64,000 nucleotides of DNA from NCBI GenBank assembly GCA_030680795.1, contig JAUXUL010000025.1, positions 41,115 through 105,114 on the forward strand, given 5' to 3'. The stretch comes from Anaerolineales bacterium. GTDB taxonomy: Bacteria; Chloroflexota; Anaerolineae; Anaerolineales; Villigracilaceae. The notes below the pieces were generated by a model. The model did not search any database, was not told the DNA's origin, and saw nothing but the letters and a program-made list of their open reading frames with translations. The position numbers were made by a program, and so were the translations under genes. Within the stretch, counting starts at the first letter, position 1. The number at the start of each line of letters is the position of its first letter. Below are positions 1 to 8,923 of the stretch, in pieces.

Positions 1-2
1 GG

Positions 3-170
3 GATGAAGCCAGCGCACACCGATTGTATACAAAATTCTACACGCGCAAATCCATCCCACTCATATCAAAATCAACCGAGAAAAAACTCAACCTCGTACG
101 ACCTGACATTTTTAATGCCGAAACCCTCGGTACGGACATGAACTGGGTGTATGGCAATCGTGAAAAGTAA
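3..170 (+). CDS. C-terminal end of an unidentified protein (partial)
   Basis: An open frame enters from the left edge and stops at a TAA at 168-170, giving about 55 residues that end in MNWVYGNREK. No motif is recognisable in this short piece. It converges with the minus-strand yigZ-like gene. The gene start lies outside the window, so no function is proposed. Confidence 0.5.
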   Translation, partial: DEASAHRLYTKFYTRKSIPLISKSTEKKLNLVRPDIFNAETLGTDMNWVYGNREK

Positions 171-209
171 ACGTAAAGAAGTAATAAAGAAACCGAATTA
201 CCCTCCAGA

Positions 210-845
210 CTACATTGGCACGATCATTTCCCTGGTTTCGATAATTTCCACCTGTAATTTCCCAGCAGAAAGCTCGCGCAAATCATTTTGAATTGTATCG
301 AATGTATCCACGCGGAGTTGCATCGTCAGTGTAATATCCCCCGCAAAATCTTCGCCGAGAACTTCCCCGCGCTGGCGAGCCACGTGCAAACACACACGTT
401 CCAGCAAGTGATACGGAATCACAAGCCTGACCACATGCACTGGGATTCTCATCCCCCGCCCAACGGCATTCACAACCAACTGAGCCGACTCGGTATAGGC
501 CTTCACCAATCCGCCTGTGCCGAGCAAAGTCCCGCCGAAATAGCGCGTAATCACCAGCGCCGCATCGCCGAGTCCACTACCGCGCAGGACGGCTAATGCA
601 GGCTTGCCCGAAGTCCCAGAGGGTTCGCCATCATCGGAAAAATATTCTGTCACTGTATTCCCGCCGCCGATAATATACACAGGCACATTATGCGTTGCAT
701 CTCCAAATTCTTTTTTTACACGCGCAATGAATGCGCGCGCTTCGTCTATGGATAAAGCAGGCGCAAGCGTGGCAATAAAGCGTGAATTGACCACAATATG
801 ATCAAGGCGAATTTCTTTTAGAGGAACAAAATAAGTTTTTACCAT
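210..845 (-). CDS. YigZ/IMPACT (UPF0029) family protein
   Basis: The protein has 211 residues, the usual length for bacterial YigZ proteins. The N-terminal UPF0029/IMPACT domain carries the family signature: SDDGEPSGTSGKP near residue 70, followed by ITRYFGGTLLGTGGL near residues 98-113. The C-terminal part fits the small ferredoxin-like DUF1949 domain. In eukaryotes IMPACT regulates the kinase Gcn2; the bacterial role is not settled. The gene lies downstream of the formate dehydrogenase genes on the same strand, separated by a strong palindrome, so it may or may not share their transcript. Family assignment is firm; function is open. Confidence 0.93.
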   Translation of the reverse strand: MVKTYFVPLKEIRLDHIVVNSRFIATLAPALSIDEARAFIARVKKEFGDATHNVPVYIIGGGNTVTEYFSDDGEPSGTSGKPALAVLRGSGLGDAALVITRYFGGTLLGTGGLVKAYTESAQLVVNAVGRGMRIPVHVVRLVIPYHLLERVCLHVARQRGEVLGEDFAGDITLTMQLRVDTFDTIQNDLRELSAGKLQVEIIETREMIVPM

Positions 846-854
846 AATATGAAT

Positions 855-880
855 GCAGGTCGGATTGAAATCCGACCTGC
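855..880. repeat. Perfect 12-bp inverted repeat between fdhF-like gene and yigZ
   Basis: GCAGGTCGGATT and its exact complement AATCCGACCTGC are separated by two bases. The hairpin lies just after the formate dehydrogenase stop codon. No T-tract follows on the minus strand, so it is better read as a dispersed palindromic repeat, perhaps stabilising mRNA 3' ends, than as a classical terminator. Confidence 0.7.
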
Positions 881-885
881 AAATA

Positions 886-3105
886 TTAGTATCTACCTCT
901 ATTCAAAACCGCATCAGGATTCGGCAGTTCGTTCTCCCTCGCGGGGAAGACCTGCACCGCGCAGGCTTTAAATTCGGGAATCAACGCCTGCGGGTCAAGC
1001 GCATCATTCGTCAACAGATTCGCGGCGGCTTCAGCAAAATGAAAGGGGATGAAGACCACGCCTACGGATGTTTTCTCCGTGACCGTCACGCGCAGGATGA
1101 CTTCTCCTCGTCTGCTTTGGACTTTGACCGGGTCACCGTTTCGAATGCCGTGAATCTCGGCGTCAGCAGGATGAATCTCCACGCGCGCTTCGGGATAGGC
1201 TTCGTTGAGCGACGAGTTGCGAGTCATCGTGCCGCCGTGCCAATGTTCGAGCACGCGGCCTGTGGTTAAGATAAACGGATATTCGTCGCTCGGCTCTTCC
1301 ATCACACGGACATAATCCAACGGGTGGAATTTTCCGCGTCCGCGTGGGAAGGATTCTTTGAAGAGAGTCGGCGTGCCGGGGTGAGACATATCAGGTACGG
1401 GATAGATCAGCCCAACTTTATCAATGCGCTCATAAGTAATACCCGCATAATCTGAATTCACGCTGCCCATCTCGCGCAGAATCTCTTCGGGGTTGGAATA
1501 TTTCCAGTAAGCAGAATCAACCCCGAGCCGCGATTCGAGGCGCTGGGCTAAGTCGCAAATGATCTGCCAATCCACGCGCGATTTTCCGCGCGGGGCATGA
1601 GCCGCCCGCACACGCTGCACGCGGCGGTCTGTATTCGAGAACGTCCCATCTTTTTCGGCGAAGGGAGTCGCGGGCAGGAACACATCCGCAAAGGCTCCGC
1701 TCTCATTCATGAAAATATCCTGCGCAACCAAAAACTCCAGTTGCTGCATGTGCTTGCGCGTTTCATTCAAATTCGGCTCAGACATCATCGGGTTCTCGCC
1801 CATGATATACAGCGCGCGGATGCCGCCTTCATGTGCCTGACTCAAAATTTCAGTGGTGGTCAATCCAAGTTTGCGCGAAAGACCGCCCGATTCGATGTTC
1901 CATGTTTTTTCCCATTTGGCGGCGTTATCTTCATCGTCCACGCGCATGTAGCCGGGATAATGAAAGGGCATACAACCCATATCACTCGCGCCCTGCACAT
2001 TGTTTTGTCCGCGCAAGGGATTCAGCCCCGTACCATCGCGCCCGATATGACCCGTGAGAAAGGCAAGATTAATCAGCGCAAGCGCGCTGGCAGTGCCGTG
2101 TGAAAGCTGTGAGATGCCCATGCCCCAATAGATGGCCGCCTTCTCCGCATTGGCATACATGCGCGCTGCCTTGCGAATATCTTCGGCAGGCACACCGGAA
2201 ATTCCCTCGGCATATTCAGGTGTGAACTTATCAAGCGACTCAATAAAATCATTGAAGCCCTCGGTGCGATTTTGAATAAACTCGCCGTTGATCAAATCCT
2301 CTTTGACGATCACCTGCGCCATCGCAGAGAACACTGGCACATTCGTTCCCGGCTTCAGGGGAAGCCACATCTCGGCAAAATCAACCAGGTCAATGCGGCG
2401 CGGGTCAATCACGATCATCTTTGCGCCATACTTTCTGACAGCTTCCTTCATTTGTAATGCAATGATGGGGTGATTCTCACCTGTGTTCGAACCTGTGACA
2501 ATGAAGACATCATTTTGAATTACCTGTGAAGCCGTATTGCTCATCGCCGAAGAACCAGTCGCCTGTTGAAGGGCAACCACCGAACCCGCATGACACAAGC
2601 GTGTACAGTGATCCACATTATTCGTGCGAAAGATGGCGCGATACATTTTCTGTAAAAGGTAATTATCTTCGTTGGTTGCTTTGGCGCAGGCATAGACCGC
2701 CATCGCATCCGAACCATCGCGTTTGTAAATGCGGACCAGGTTATCGGCAATGACGTTGAGGGCTGTATTCCAGTCGGTTTCGAGCCAATCAGAGAGACTG
2801 GAGACTGGAGGATTGGAGATTGGTTGCCCATTGGCAGAACTAATCTCAAATCTCTGTTCTCTAATCTCTGGTCTCGGTTTTCCTTCCAGTAAATACCGCC
2901 GCATAAGCGGAGTCGTCACACGCTTGGGATGATACACATAATCATAGCCAAAGCGTCCCTTCACGCATAGATTGCCGTGATTAACAGGTGAGTCAAACGG
3001 CGAATTGACTTTGAAGATATGCTCGTCTTTGACATGTAACTGTAAATTACAACCGACGCCGCAATAGGGGCAGGTGGTCGTGACTATTCGGTCTGGTTTG
3101 ATCAT
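886..3105 (-). CDS. fdhF: Formate dehydrogenase catalytic (molybdopterin) subunit, cysteine form
   Basis: Member of the prokaryotic molybdopterin oxidoreductase family that oxidises formate to CO2. From the chosen start it has 739 residues. CPYCGVGC near residue 13 and a later LCVKGRFG supply the four cysteines of an N-terminal [4Fe-4S] cluster. The motif DHCTRLCHAGS puts cysteine where some formate dehydrogenases have selenocysteine; no in-frame TGA is needed. The C-terminal region has the molydopterin-dinucleotide binding fold (LTTGRVLEHWHGGTMTRN). The ATG at 3105 is preferred over 3135 because GAGG sits 8 nt upstream of it. The two downstream partners point to an NAD-linked soluble enzyme. 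A roughly 87-bp repeat tract lies in frame near residue 90. Confidence 0.92.
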   Translation of the reverse strand: MIKPDRIVTTTCPYCGVGCNLQLHVKDEHIFKVNSPFDSPVNHGNLCVKGRFGYDYVYHPKRVTTPLMRRYLLEGKPRPEIREQRFEISSANGQPISNPPVSSLSDWLETDWNTALNVIADNLVRIYKRDGSDAMAVYACAKATNEDNYLLQKMYRAIFRTNNVDHCTRLCHAGSVVALQQATGSSAMSNTASQVIQNDVFIVTGSNTGENHPIIALQMKEAVRKYGAKMIVIDPRRIDLVDFAEMWLPLKPGTNVPVFSAMAQVIVKEDLINGEFIQNRTEGFNDFIESLDKFTPEYAEGISGVPAEDIRKAARMYANAEKAAIYWGMGISQLSHGTASALALINLAFLTGHIGRDGTGLNPLRGQNNVQGASDMGCMPFHYPGYMRVDDEDNAAKWEKTWNIESGGLSRKLGLTTTEILSQAHEGGIRALYIMGENPMMSEPNLNETRKHMQQLEFLVAQDIFMNESGAFADVFLPATPFAEKDGTFSNTDRRVQRVRAAHAPRGKSRVDWQIICDLAQRLESRLGVDSAYWKYSNPEEILREMGSVNSDYAGITYERIDKVGLIYPVPDMSHPGTPTLFKESFPRGRGKFHPLDYVRVMEEPSDEYPFILTTGRVLEHWHGGTMTRNSSLNEAYPEARVEIHPADAEIHGIRNGDPVKVQSRRGEVILRVTVTEKTSVGVVFIPFHFAEAAANLLTNDALDPQALIPEFKACAVQVFPARENELPNPDAVLNRGRY
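2790..2876. repeat. 7-nt-period degenerate tandem tract inside fdhF-like gene
   Basis: On the plus strand the sequence runs gagactg gagactg gaggatt ggagatt, then a related tract built from taatctc and tctctgt words. It encodes a Ser/Pro/Asn-rich stretch between the Fe-S domain and the conserved DWNTAL segment of formate dehydrogenase. The frame stays open. Confidence 0.7.
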
Positions 3106-3135
3106 GTTGGCATCCTCAAAAAAGTAATCCGTCAT

Positions 3136-3177
3136 ACGTGATACGTAAAATGCACGTTACGAATGATGCATAACGAA
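3136..3177. repeat. Degenerate tandem tract between fdhF-like and ferredoxin-domain genes
   Basis: The spacer is composed of near-synonymous words (gatacgt, acgttac, acgaatt) with a rough 7-nt rhythm. It fills the whole gap between the two genes. It appears to be an intergenic example of the tract type seen elsewhere in the window. Confidence 0.5.
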
Positions 3178-3867
3178 TTACGCTTTACGTTTCTTCCTAC
3201 CAGTATTCAAAACACTAATTTCCTGCGGACTCATGCCCTGCTCCAATAAATATTCACGCTTCGGCTTCAACGCACCCGTGGGGCAGACCGCAACACACTG
3301 TCCGCATAAGACACAACTTGTTTCTGGAATTGTTTTATCGAAGAATGTGCCGATCTGGGTTTCAAATCCACGGCCATCGAAGTTGATCGCGAATGTATAT
3401 TGGGCATCCTCAGCGCAAACCTGCACGCAGCGCCAGCATAGCAAACACTTCGAGTAATCGCGGATATACATCGGGTTGTCATCGATAACGTCCGACTCGC
3501 GTCTTTCTGCATCTGGAAAACGGCTTGTATCTGCGCCATATTCGCGCATCATGGTTTGGATTTCTGGTGCTTCAGATAGATCCATTGTGGAGGATAACAT
3601 TTCCAAAATGGTCTTACGCGCACGAATGACTTTCTCGCTTCGCGTCTGCACCTTCATGCCTGCTGCAGCCTTGACGATGCAGGCAGGCTGAAGCACTCTC
3701 TGTCCCTCCACCTCTACCACGCAGATTCGACATAACGCATTCGCTGTCGTCACTTCATGGAAGCAGATCGTGGGAATATCAATCCCATTCTCCCGCGCGA
3801 CTTCGAGCAGGGTTTTATTTTCTTCTACGATTACTTCTTTTCCATCCATTAAGAATGAGATTGTCAT
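3178..3867 (-). CDS. Ferredoxin-domain electron-transfer subunit (HoxU / NuoG-N-terminal type)
   Basis: This 229-residue iron-sulfur protein links the formate dehydrogenase catalytic subunit to the NADH module. Residues C35, C46, C49 and C63 form a plant-type [2Fe-2S] site (CFHE, CRIC, PAC). Two ferredoxin-type [4Fe-4S] motifs follow: [11 protein letters not shown] near residue 141 and [11 protein letters not shown] near 187. The order matches the N-terminal part of NuoG and the HoxU subunit of NAD-linked hydrogenases and formate dehydrogenases. It sits between the fdhF-like and nuoEF-like genes on the same strand. The tail is lysine/arginine rich (GRKKRKA). Function is inferred from domain order and context. 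Confidence 0.88.
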   Translation of the reverse strand: MTISFLMDGKEVIVEENKTLLEVARENGIDIPTICFHEVTTANALCRICVVEVEGQRVLQPACIVKAAAGMKVQTRSEKVIRARKTILEMLSSTMDLSEAPEIQTMMREYGADTSRFPDAERRESDVIDDNPMYIRDYSKCLLCWRCVQVCAEDAQYTFAINFDGRGFETQIGTFFDKTIPETSCVLCGQCVAVCPTGALKPKREYLLEQGMSPQEISVLNTGRKKRKA

Positions 3868-3905
3868 AAGTTCACCTTGTTTTTGTCAAAAGTCAATAAT
3901 CTTGT

Positions 3906-5783
3906 CTATTTTTTCTTCGTTGTTTTGGTTGTTGTTTTCTTCTTTATCTTCGCCGCTGCTTTCGTAACCTTTTTTACCGCTTTCGGTTTCACCTTAGACA
4001 CTTTCTTCATAGCTTTCGACACTTTTGAAACCTTTGAAACTTCCTTTTTCACAACAGGCTTCTTTGCTGCCTCCGACACTTTAGACACTTTCTTTTTTTC
4101 ATCCTTCATCCCTCCTCCTTCATCCTTGAACAACTCGGGCCACAATTTCATCGCAGACAACACCGCACTTGCGGCAGTTTGACCCAAGCCGCACAGGGAC
4201 GCGTCTGTCATCGTCCAGCCGACATCTTCCAGGCGAACATAATCATCGGGCAACGCATCACCTACGGCCACGCGATTCAAAATTTCCATCTGACGTTGCG
4301 TACCCATCTGACATGGATAACATTTGCCGCAGGATTCATGCGCGAAGAATTTTCCAAGCCGCTTCAAGACATCGCGGATATCACGGGTTTCGTCGAAGAC
4401 CATTACAACACCGGAGCCAAGCGGTAAACCTGCGGAGCGTAAATCTTCGAACGTTAACTTTACATCCAGATGTTCGGATGTGGCAAAAGCTCCCGCCGCA
4501 CCACCGAATAAAACTGCTTTGAGGGATTTTTTACTAGCGACACCGCTCGCCATGATAATTAGGTCACGGAGGGTGACGCCAAACTCAACTTCATACAACC
4601 CAGGCTTAACTACGTCACCTGAAACGCAAAACAATTTCGATCCCGGTGATTTTTCCGTACCAATCCTGCGATATTCGGTTGAACCTTTTGAAATGATAAG
4701 CGGGACATTGCAAAGTGTTTCGACATTATTAATAATAGTTGGCTTATCGAACAAACCGTTTGTCGTCGGGAAGGGCGGTTTCACGCGCGGGAAACCGCGC
4801 TTCCCTTCGATTGATTCAAATAGCGCGGTCTCCTCGCCACAAATATAGGCACCAGCGCCGACACGAATTTCAATATCAAATTTCTCACCGAGATAACCTG
4901 CATCACGCGCTTCGATGATCGCGTTTTCCAAAACAGGAACAATGTATGGATATTCACCGCGAATATAAATATAGCCTTTGCTCGCACCGATGGCATACGC
5001 AGCAACACACATTCCTTCAATCGTACGATGCGGATCATCCAATAATAAAATTCTATCTTTGAATGTGCCGGGCTCGGATTCATCTGCATTGCAGACGACA
5101 TATTTCTGTGTTCCATCTGCCTCCGCCGCGCCTTCCCATTTAACCCCTGTTGGGAATGCCGCGCCGCCACGACCGACCAATCCGCTGGCTTTAATCTCAG
5201 CGATCACATCCTCAGGTTTCAATGTCATTGCTTTTTTATACGCTGAGTATTCGCCGTATTTTGCAAGAGTCGTTGTGCCTTCGCCGCAATTGGAAGTCAG
5301 CTCACGTATTTGACCGTAGACAGAAGACCGTGGACGATCATCCTCCTTTTCGCCATCACCCACCGTCCACTGTCCATCGTCCATCGTCCACACAGCGGGG
5401 GCTTGTTCGCAAAGCCCAAGGCATGGACTCCGCTCAATGGTTAGAGACAGGTCCTCGGTCGTCTGACCCGGCTTCACATCATAATGATTGCAAAGATGAT
5501 CGAGGAGTCGATCCGCACCTTTGAGCGCGCAGGCGGGGTCGGTACAAACTCTAATGAATGTTTTTCCGACCTGTTCGTTGTAATAGAGTGAATAAAATTC
5601 GATGACGCCATGCACATCCGCCAGAGGCACGTGCAATAATTTTGCAACTTCGCCCGCCACTACCTGAGGAAGCCAGCCATAAATTTTTTGAGCCGCGTGC
5701 AGGGCAGGTAAAAGCCCCGAGCGACCTAGTGGAATGTAAGATTCAATTGCAGGTTTTAGCGGGGTAAGGTCAATTTCAGACAT
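3906..5783 (-). CDS. Fused NuoE-NuoF diaphorase subunit with a lysine-rich tail
   Basis: This 625-residue protein joins a NuoE-type (24 kDa) domain to a NuoF-type (51 kDa) domain and should pass formate-derived electrons to NAD+. NuoE cysteines are visible in RVCTDPAC and SPCLGLC (residues 80-125). The NuoF part has the FMN/NADH glycine-rich motif [27 protein letters not shown], and the [4Fe-4S] motif SCGKCYPC with a downstream SLCGLGQ. The interdomain linker near residues 130-155 is encoded by a 7-nt-period tandem tract. The last 65 or so residues are an odd Lys/Ser/Val/Thr-rich tail ([16 protein letters not shown]). It is the first gene of the minus-strand fdh operon and is divergent from the GntR gene. 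Confidence 0.92.
   Translation of the reverse strand: MSEIDLTPLKPAIESYIPLGRSGLLPALHAAQKIYGWLPQVVAGEVAKLLHVPLADVHGVIEFYSLYYNEQVGKTFIRVCTDPACALKGADRLLDHLCNHYDVKPGQTTEDLSLTIERSPCLGLCEQAPAVWTMDDGQWTVGDGEKEDDRPRSSVYGQIRELTSNCGEGTTTLAKYGEYSAYKKAMTLKPEDVIAEIKASGLVGRGGAAFPTGVKWEGAAEADGTQKYVVCNADESEPGTFKDRILLLDDPHRTIEGMCVAAYAIGASKGYIYIRGEYPYIVPVLENAIIEARDAGYLGEKFDIEIRVGAGAYICGEETALFESIEGKRGFPRVKPPFPTTNGLFDKPTIINNVETLCNVPLIISKGSTEYRRIGTEKSPGSKLFCVSGDVVKPGLYEVEFGVTLRDLIIMASGVASKKSLKAVLFGGAAGAFATSEHLDVKLTFEDLRSAGLPLGSGVVMVFDETRDIRDVLKRLGKFFAHESCGKCYPCQMGTQRQMEILNRVAVGDALPDDYVRLEDVGWTMTDASLCGLGQTAASAVLSAMKLWPELFKDEGGGMKDEKKKVSKVSEAAKKPVVKKEVSKVSKVSKAMKKVSKVKPKAVKKVTKAAAKIKKKTTTKTTKKK
5311..5392. repeat. 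7-nt-period tract in the NuoE-NuoF linker
   Basis: The core reads caccgtc cactgtc catcgtc catcgtc on the plus strand, preceded by related words (gaccgtaga, gaccgtgga). It is translated in frame as the linker between the two catalytic domains, adding residues such as [12 protein letters not shown]. Confidence 0.75.
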
Positions 5784-5850
5784 TAAGTCTCCAATATGCC
5801 GAGTATAACCGATGACATTTTCATGCCGCGATGCACTTCCGAAATTCCGG

Positions 5851-5875
5851 ATGATTATATATAATATATAATCAT
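5851..5875. promoter_or_regulatory. Perfect 25-nt palindrome abutting the GntR start codon
   Basis: Twelve bases on each side of a central A are exact complements (ATGATTATATAT and its inverse), ending in the second base of the GntR ATG. It contains TATAAT, a possible -10 element. With no Shine-Dalgarno sequence before the ATG, this could be an autoregulatory operator and also the promoter of a nearly leaderless mRNA. The shared gap with the divergent fdh operon means it could influence both directions. The palindrome is observed; the role is inferred. Confidence 0.6.
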
Positions 5876-6617
5876 GGCGTCAATAGCCAATAAAGAACTC
5901 ACCCACAAACCTCTTAAACAGGAAATATACGACGCGCTTCATCGTCAGATCATCGCGGGCAAATACGGACCAGGGGATTGGCTGCGACAGGATGATATCG
6001 CCAGCCAAATGGGCGTAAGTATGACCCCCGTGCGGGAAGCGCTTGACCTGCTTGTTTCAACAGGCCTGGCGGAGCGTGTGCCGTATCGAGGCGTGCGTGT
6101 GCGTGATATGTCTACAAAGGATATTGTCGAAGCTTACGGTTTGAGATTGATACTCGAGGCAGTCATTGCCAGGGAAGCGGCTATGAACATTATACCTGGG
6201 CAGGTATCAGGGCTAAAAAAAATAATGGATGAAATGAACAGGCATGTCAAGCTGAGCGAAATGCCGCTCGAGCGCCAATTAAGCCGTGAGTTCCATACTG
6301 CCATTGCCGAAGCTTGTGGAAATGATCTACTGATCAAGTTATATGCCGTTGTTGCAAACGCCTTTCCTGATTGGTTATTATATGAAGCATTGTTCCGCAA
6401 ACCTGAATTGCTGGCCGGCAGCGTAGCTCAAACCCACGATGAACACACTGCAATTTTGGATGCGCTTTCAAAAGGAGATGCCGACTTAGCCGTGCAGGCA
6501 TCGATTGAGCACGTGATGGATTCTGGCAAGTGGCTGGAGGAATATCTCAATATTCCTGCAAAATTGTTAAGAGAAAAAGAAAAGCAAGTAACGCACTTAA
6601 TAAAAAAATCGAAATAA
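5874..6617 (+). CDS. GntR family transcriptional regulator, FCD (FadR) subfamily
   Basis: The 247-residue protein has an N-terminal winged helix (residues 15-80; [21 protein letters not shown] is the DNA-reading segment) and a helical FCD ligand-binding domain. Histidines suited to the FCD metal site are seen in [19 protein letters not shown] and IEHVMDS. Regulators of this subfamily usually sense a carboxylic acid or amino-acid-derived ligand. It is transcribed towards the methyltransferase genes, with 13 bases between it and the corrinoid protein gene, and away from the formate dehydrogenase operon. It is the natural candidate for local control of both. The 25-nt palindrome at its start suggests autoregulation. 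Confidence 0.93.
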   Translation: MASIANKELTHKPLKQEIYDALHRQIIAGKYGPGDWLRQDDIASQMGVSMTPVREALDLLVSTGLAERVPYRGVRVRDMSTKDIVEAYGLRLILEAVIAREAAMNIIPGQVSGLKKIMDEMNRHVKLSEMPLERQLSREFHTAIAEACGNDLLIKLYAVVANAFPDWLLYEALFRKPELLAGSVAQTHDEHTAILDALSKGDADLAVQASIEHVMDSGKWLEEYLNIPAKLLREKEKQVTHLIKKSK

Positions 6618-6630
6618 ACCAGGAGGCAGT

Positions 6631-7284
6631 ATGTCGGAAGAATTATATAAGCAGATGGCACAATGCATTATTGATGGCGACTCGGATATCTCCGTCGAAC
6701 TTGCGAAGAAGTCCATCGAATTGAAGATGCACCCGTTGGAGACGATCACAAAGGGCTTCGTGGTCGGCGTGAATTATATCGGCGATCAGTTTGGCTTGGG
6801 TGAAGCGTTCCTGCCCGAACTGGTGATGGCAGGCGAGGCAATGAAAGCCGCGATTGCCGTGCTGGAACCTGAATTGCTCAAACTCGGTGAAACCCGCCAG
6901 ATGCTGGGACGGGTGGTTCTCGCAACCGTGGAAGGCGACATTCACGAGATCGGCAAGACTCTCGTCGGCACAATGCTGAGCGCCTCCGGCTTTGAAGTCG
7001 TTGACCTGGGCGTGGATCAACCCGCAGACAAGATCATCGGCAAGGCGCTTGAGATCAATGCGGACATCATCGGCATGAGCGCGTTGTTGACCACCACCAT
7101 GGTACGCCAGCGCGAAGTGATCGAAGAGTTGGATAAGGAAGGCTTGCGCCCGCGCATCAAAGTGATGGTTGGCGGCGCGCCGATCACACGCGACTGGGTC
7201 ACGAAGATCAAAGCCGACGGTTATTCAGAAGATGCGATCGGCGCGGTGAAGATCGCGAAGGAATTGATGGGCAAGGCAGATTAG
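6631..7284 (+). CDS. Corrinoid protein of a methylamine-type methyltransferase system
   Basis: This 217-residue protein carries a cobamide and shuttles methyl groups between two methyltransferases. The N-terminal helical cap domain (residues 1-85) is followed by the B12-binding domain with the base-off motif GDIHEIGK near residue 108, which supplies the cobalt-ligating histidine, and later MVGGAPIT. Length and motifs match MtmC/MtbC/MttC proteins. GGAGG lies 5 bases before the ATG. It is the only corrinoid protein seen in the cluster, so both MttB paralogues would have to share it. No reductive activator (RamA-like) gene is seen in the window. Confidence 0.94.
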   Translation: MSEELYKQMAQCIIDGDSDISVELAKKSIELKMHPLETITKGFVVGVNYIGDQFGLGEAFLPELVMAGEAMKAAIAVLEPELLKLGETRQMLGRVVLATVEGDIHEIGKTLVGTMLSASGFEVVDLGVDQPADKIIGKALEINADIIGMSALLTTTMVRQREVIEELDKEGLRPRIKVMVGGAPITRDWVTKIKADGYSEDAIGAVKIAKELMGKAD

Positions 7285-7290
7285 TAAGCA

Positions 7291-7380
7291 GCGTTTTAAC
7301 GTTTGAAAATAAGCATTAAACGTTGAAGGTTGAAATTTGCACGTTATTCACACAACAAACCTGCAACCTTTATTCACTCT
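7291..7380. repeat. Degenerate tandem tract between the corrinoid protein and mttB genes
   Basis: The words aacgttt, taaacgtt and acgttga recur with a 7-nt rhythm in the spacer. No gene or clear promoter is seen. A similar tract occurs at 31511-31541. Confidence 0.5.
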
Positions 7381-7442
7381 CTTCGCCAAAGAGACTAGAA
7401 TTCTGAATTCCTAATTCCTGATTTTTAATTTAGAGGTGTCCC

Positions 7443-8921
7443 ATGCAACCAAAACTCACACTGCTAAGCGATGAGATCATCGCCCGTATTCTGGGAGAAG
7501 CCTACGAACTTCTTCTCAAGCCTGGCATCAAAGTCCAGAATGCCGAAGCGCGTGAAATGTTTGCTGCGGCTGGCGTGATCGTTGACCCGAAAACTGATGT
7601 TGCGCAAATTCCCGCCTCTCTCGTCCACAAGGCATTGGAGAGTGTACCGCGCGAATTTTATCTCTATGATTACGACGGCAATCCAACTGTACATTACGGC
7701 GGTGACTCCGTCCACTTTGACCCGGGCTCATCGGGCATCACAATACTCAACCCCGAAACACTTGAGCACGACACCACTGAAACAGAGCACCTCATTCGTT
7801 TACTAAAAGTCGCAGAACAACTTCCGCAATATGACGCGCAATCCACCGCCGTGATATGCCATGATGTTCCCAAAGAAATTCAAGACTCGTACCGCCTGTA
7901 TCTGGTTTTACTTCACTCAAAAAAACCGATCGTCACTGGCGCGTTCACAAATAAGACCGTGCAAGAGATGATAGACATGCTCTCCGTCTTCGCGGGTTCA
8001 GCGGAAGCCGCACGCGAAAAACCACGCGCCATCTTTGACGTGTGCCCCGCGCCGCCTCTTATTTGGAGCAATTTCGGCGCAGGCAATCTGATTGCGCTCG
8101 CGCGCGCAGGTGTCCCTGCGGAGATCGTCTCGGTGCCTCTTTCAGGCGCAGCGGCTCCAGTCACCATGCTTGGCACAGTTACCCAGCACACAGCGGAGTG
8201 TTTCGCGGGCATTGTCATACATCAACTTGCACATCCAGGCTCGCCGGTTGTTTGGGGCGGCGCAGCAGCGATCTTTGACATGCGCAAAGGTGCAACTCCC
8301 ATGGGCGCTGTTGAAACCACCATGCTTGATTGTTCTTACGCACAAGTCGCGAAGACGCTCAACATGCCCACGCACACCTATCTCGGCGCAACAGATTCAA
8401 AACTCGTTGACGCGCAGGCAGGACTCGAAAGCGGAATCTCAGCCATGGTCGGCGCGTTAAGCGGCATCAACATGATCTCTGGCTCAGGCATGTTGGATTT
8501 CCTTGCCTGCCACAGCGCGGAAAAACTCGTCGTGGACGCGGAAGGCATCTCCATGGCGAAGCGCATGATTGGCGGCGTGAAACTCCACACCGATACACTT
8601 GCCACAGGTTTTTTCGATCACAACATTGATTTCAAAGGCGGGGATTTCCTCAAGCAGAAAGCCACCATGCAGCTATTCCGTGAAGAACAGCACCTGCCGA
8701 GCAGCGTGATTGACCGCGACTCGATTCGCGCATGGAAAGCGGCCGGCTCATTGGATGCCTTTGGCAGAGCCAAACTCCGCGTGAACGAACTACTCGCTTC
8801 ATACAAGCGACCTGAAATTGATCCTGCCCAGGAGCGCAGACTCCACGCCTTTATGCTTGACCTCACTAAAAAAGCTGGCGTCGACATATTGCCACTGCTG
8901 GAACATTATCAACCCGCATAA
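7443..8921 (+). CDS. MttB superfamily methyltransferase (non-pyrrolysine), first copy
   Basis: The 492-residue protein is of the trimethylamine methyltransferase (MttB) superfamily. It has no internal amber codon, so it belongs to the pyrrolysine-free branch that includes the glycine betaine, proline betaine, carnitine and related betaine:corrinoid methyltransferases. It is expected to transfer a methyl group from a quaternary amine to the neighbouring corrinoid protein. GAGGT lies before the ATG. The exact substrate cannot be read from the sequence. The second MttB copy at 10882 is clearly different in sequence, so this is not a recent duplication. Confidence 0.9.
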   Translation: MQPKLTLLSDEIIARILGEAYELLLKPGIKVQNAEAREMFAAAGVIVDPKTDVAQIPASLVHKALESVPREFYLYDYDGNPTVHYGGDSVHFDPGSSGITILNPETLEHDTTETEHLIRLLKVAEQLPQYDAQSTAVICHDVPKEIQDSYRLYLVLLHSKKPIVTGAFTNKTVQEMIDMLSVFAGSAEAAREKPRAIFDVCPAPPLIWSNFGAGNLIALARAGVPAEIVSVPLSGAAAPVTMLGTVTQHTAECFAGIVIHQLAHPGSPVVWGGAAAIFDMRKGATPMGAVETTMLDCSYAQVAKTLNMPTHTYLGATDSKLVDAQAGLESGISAMVGALSGINMISGSGMLDFLACHSAEKLVVDAEGISMAKRMIGGVKLHTDTLATGFFDHNIDFKGGDFLKQKATMQLFREEQHLPSSVIDRDSIRAWKAAGSLDAFGRAKLRVNELLASYKRPEIDPAQERRLHAFMLDLTKKAGVDILPLLEHYQPA

Positions 8922-8923
8922 TT

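Noticed and set aside
853-1269. 138-residue plus-strand ORF
   Set aside because: It is a shadow of the conserved formate dehydrogenase gene on the other strand.
2500-2640. Possible selenocysteine site in the formate dehydrogenase
   Set aside because: The relevant position is a plain cysteine codon (LCHA); there is no in-frame TGA and no need for a SECIS element.
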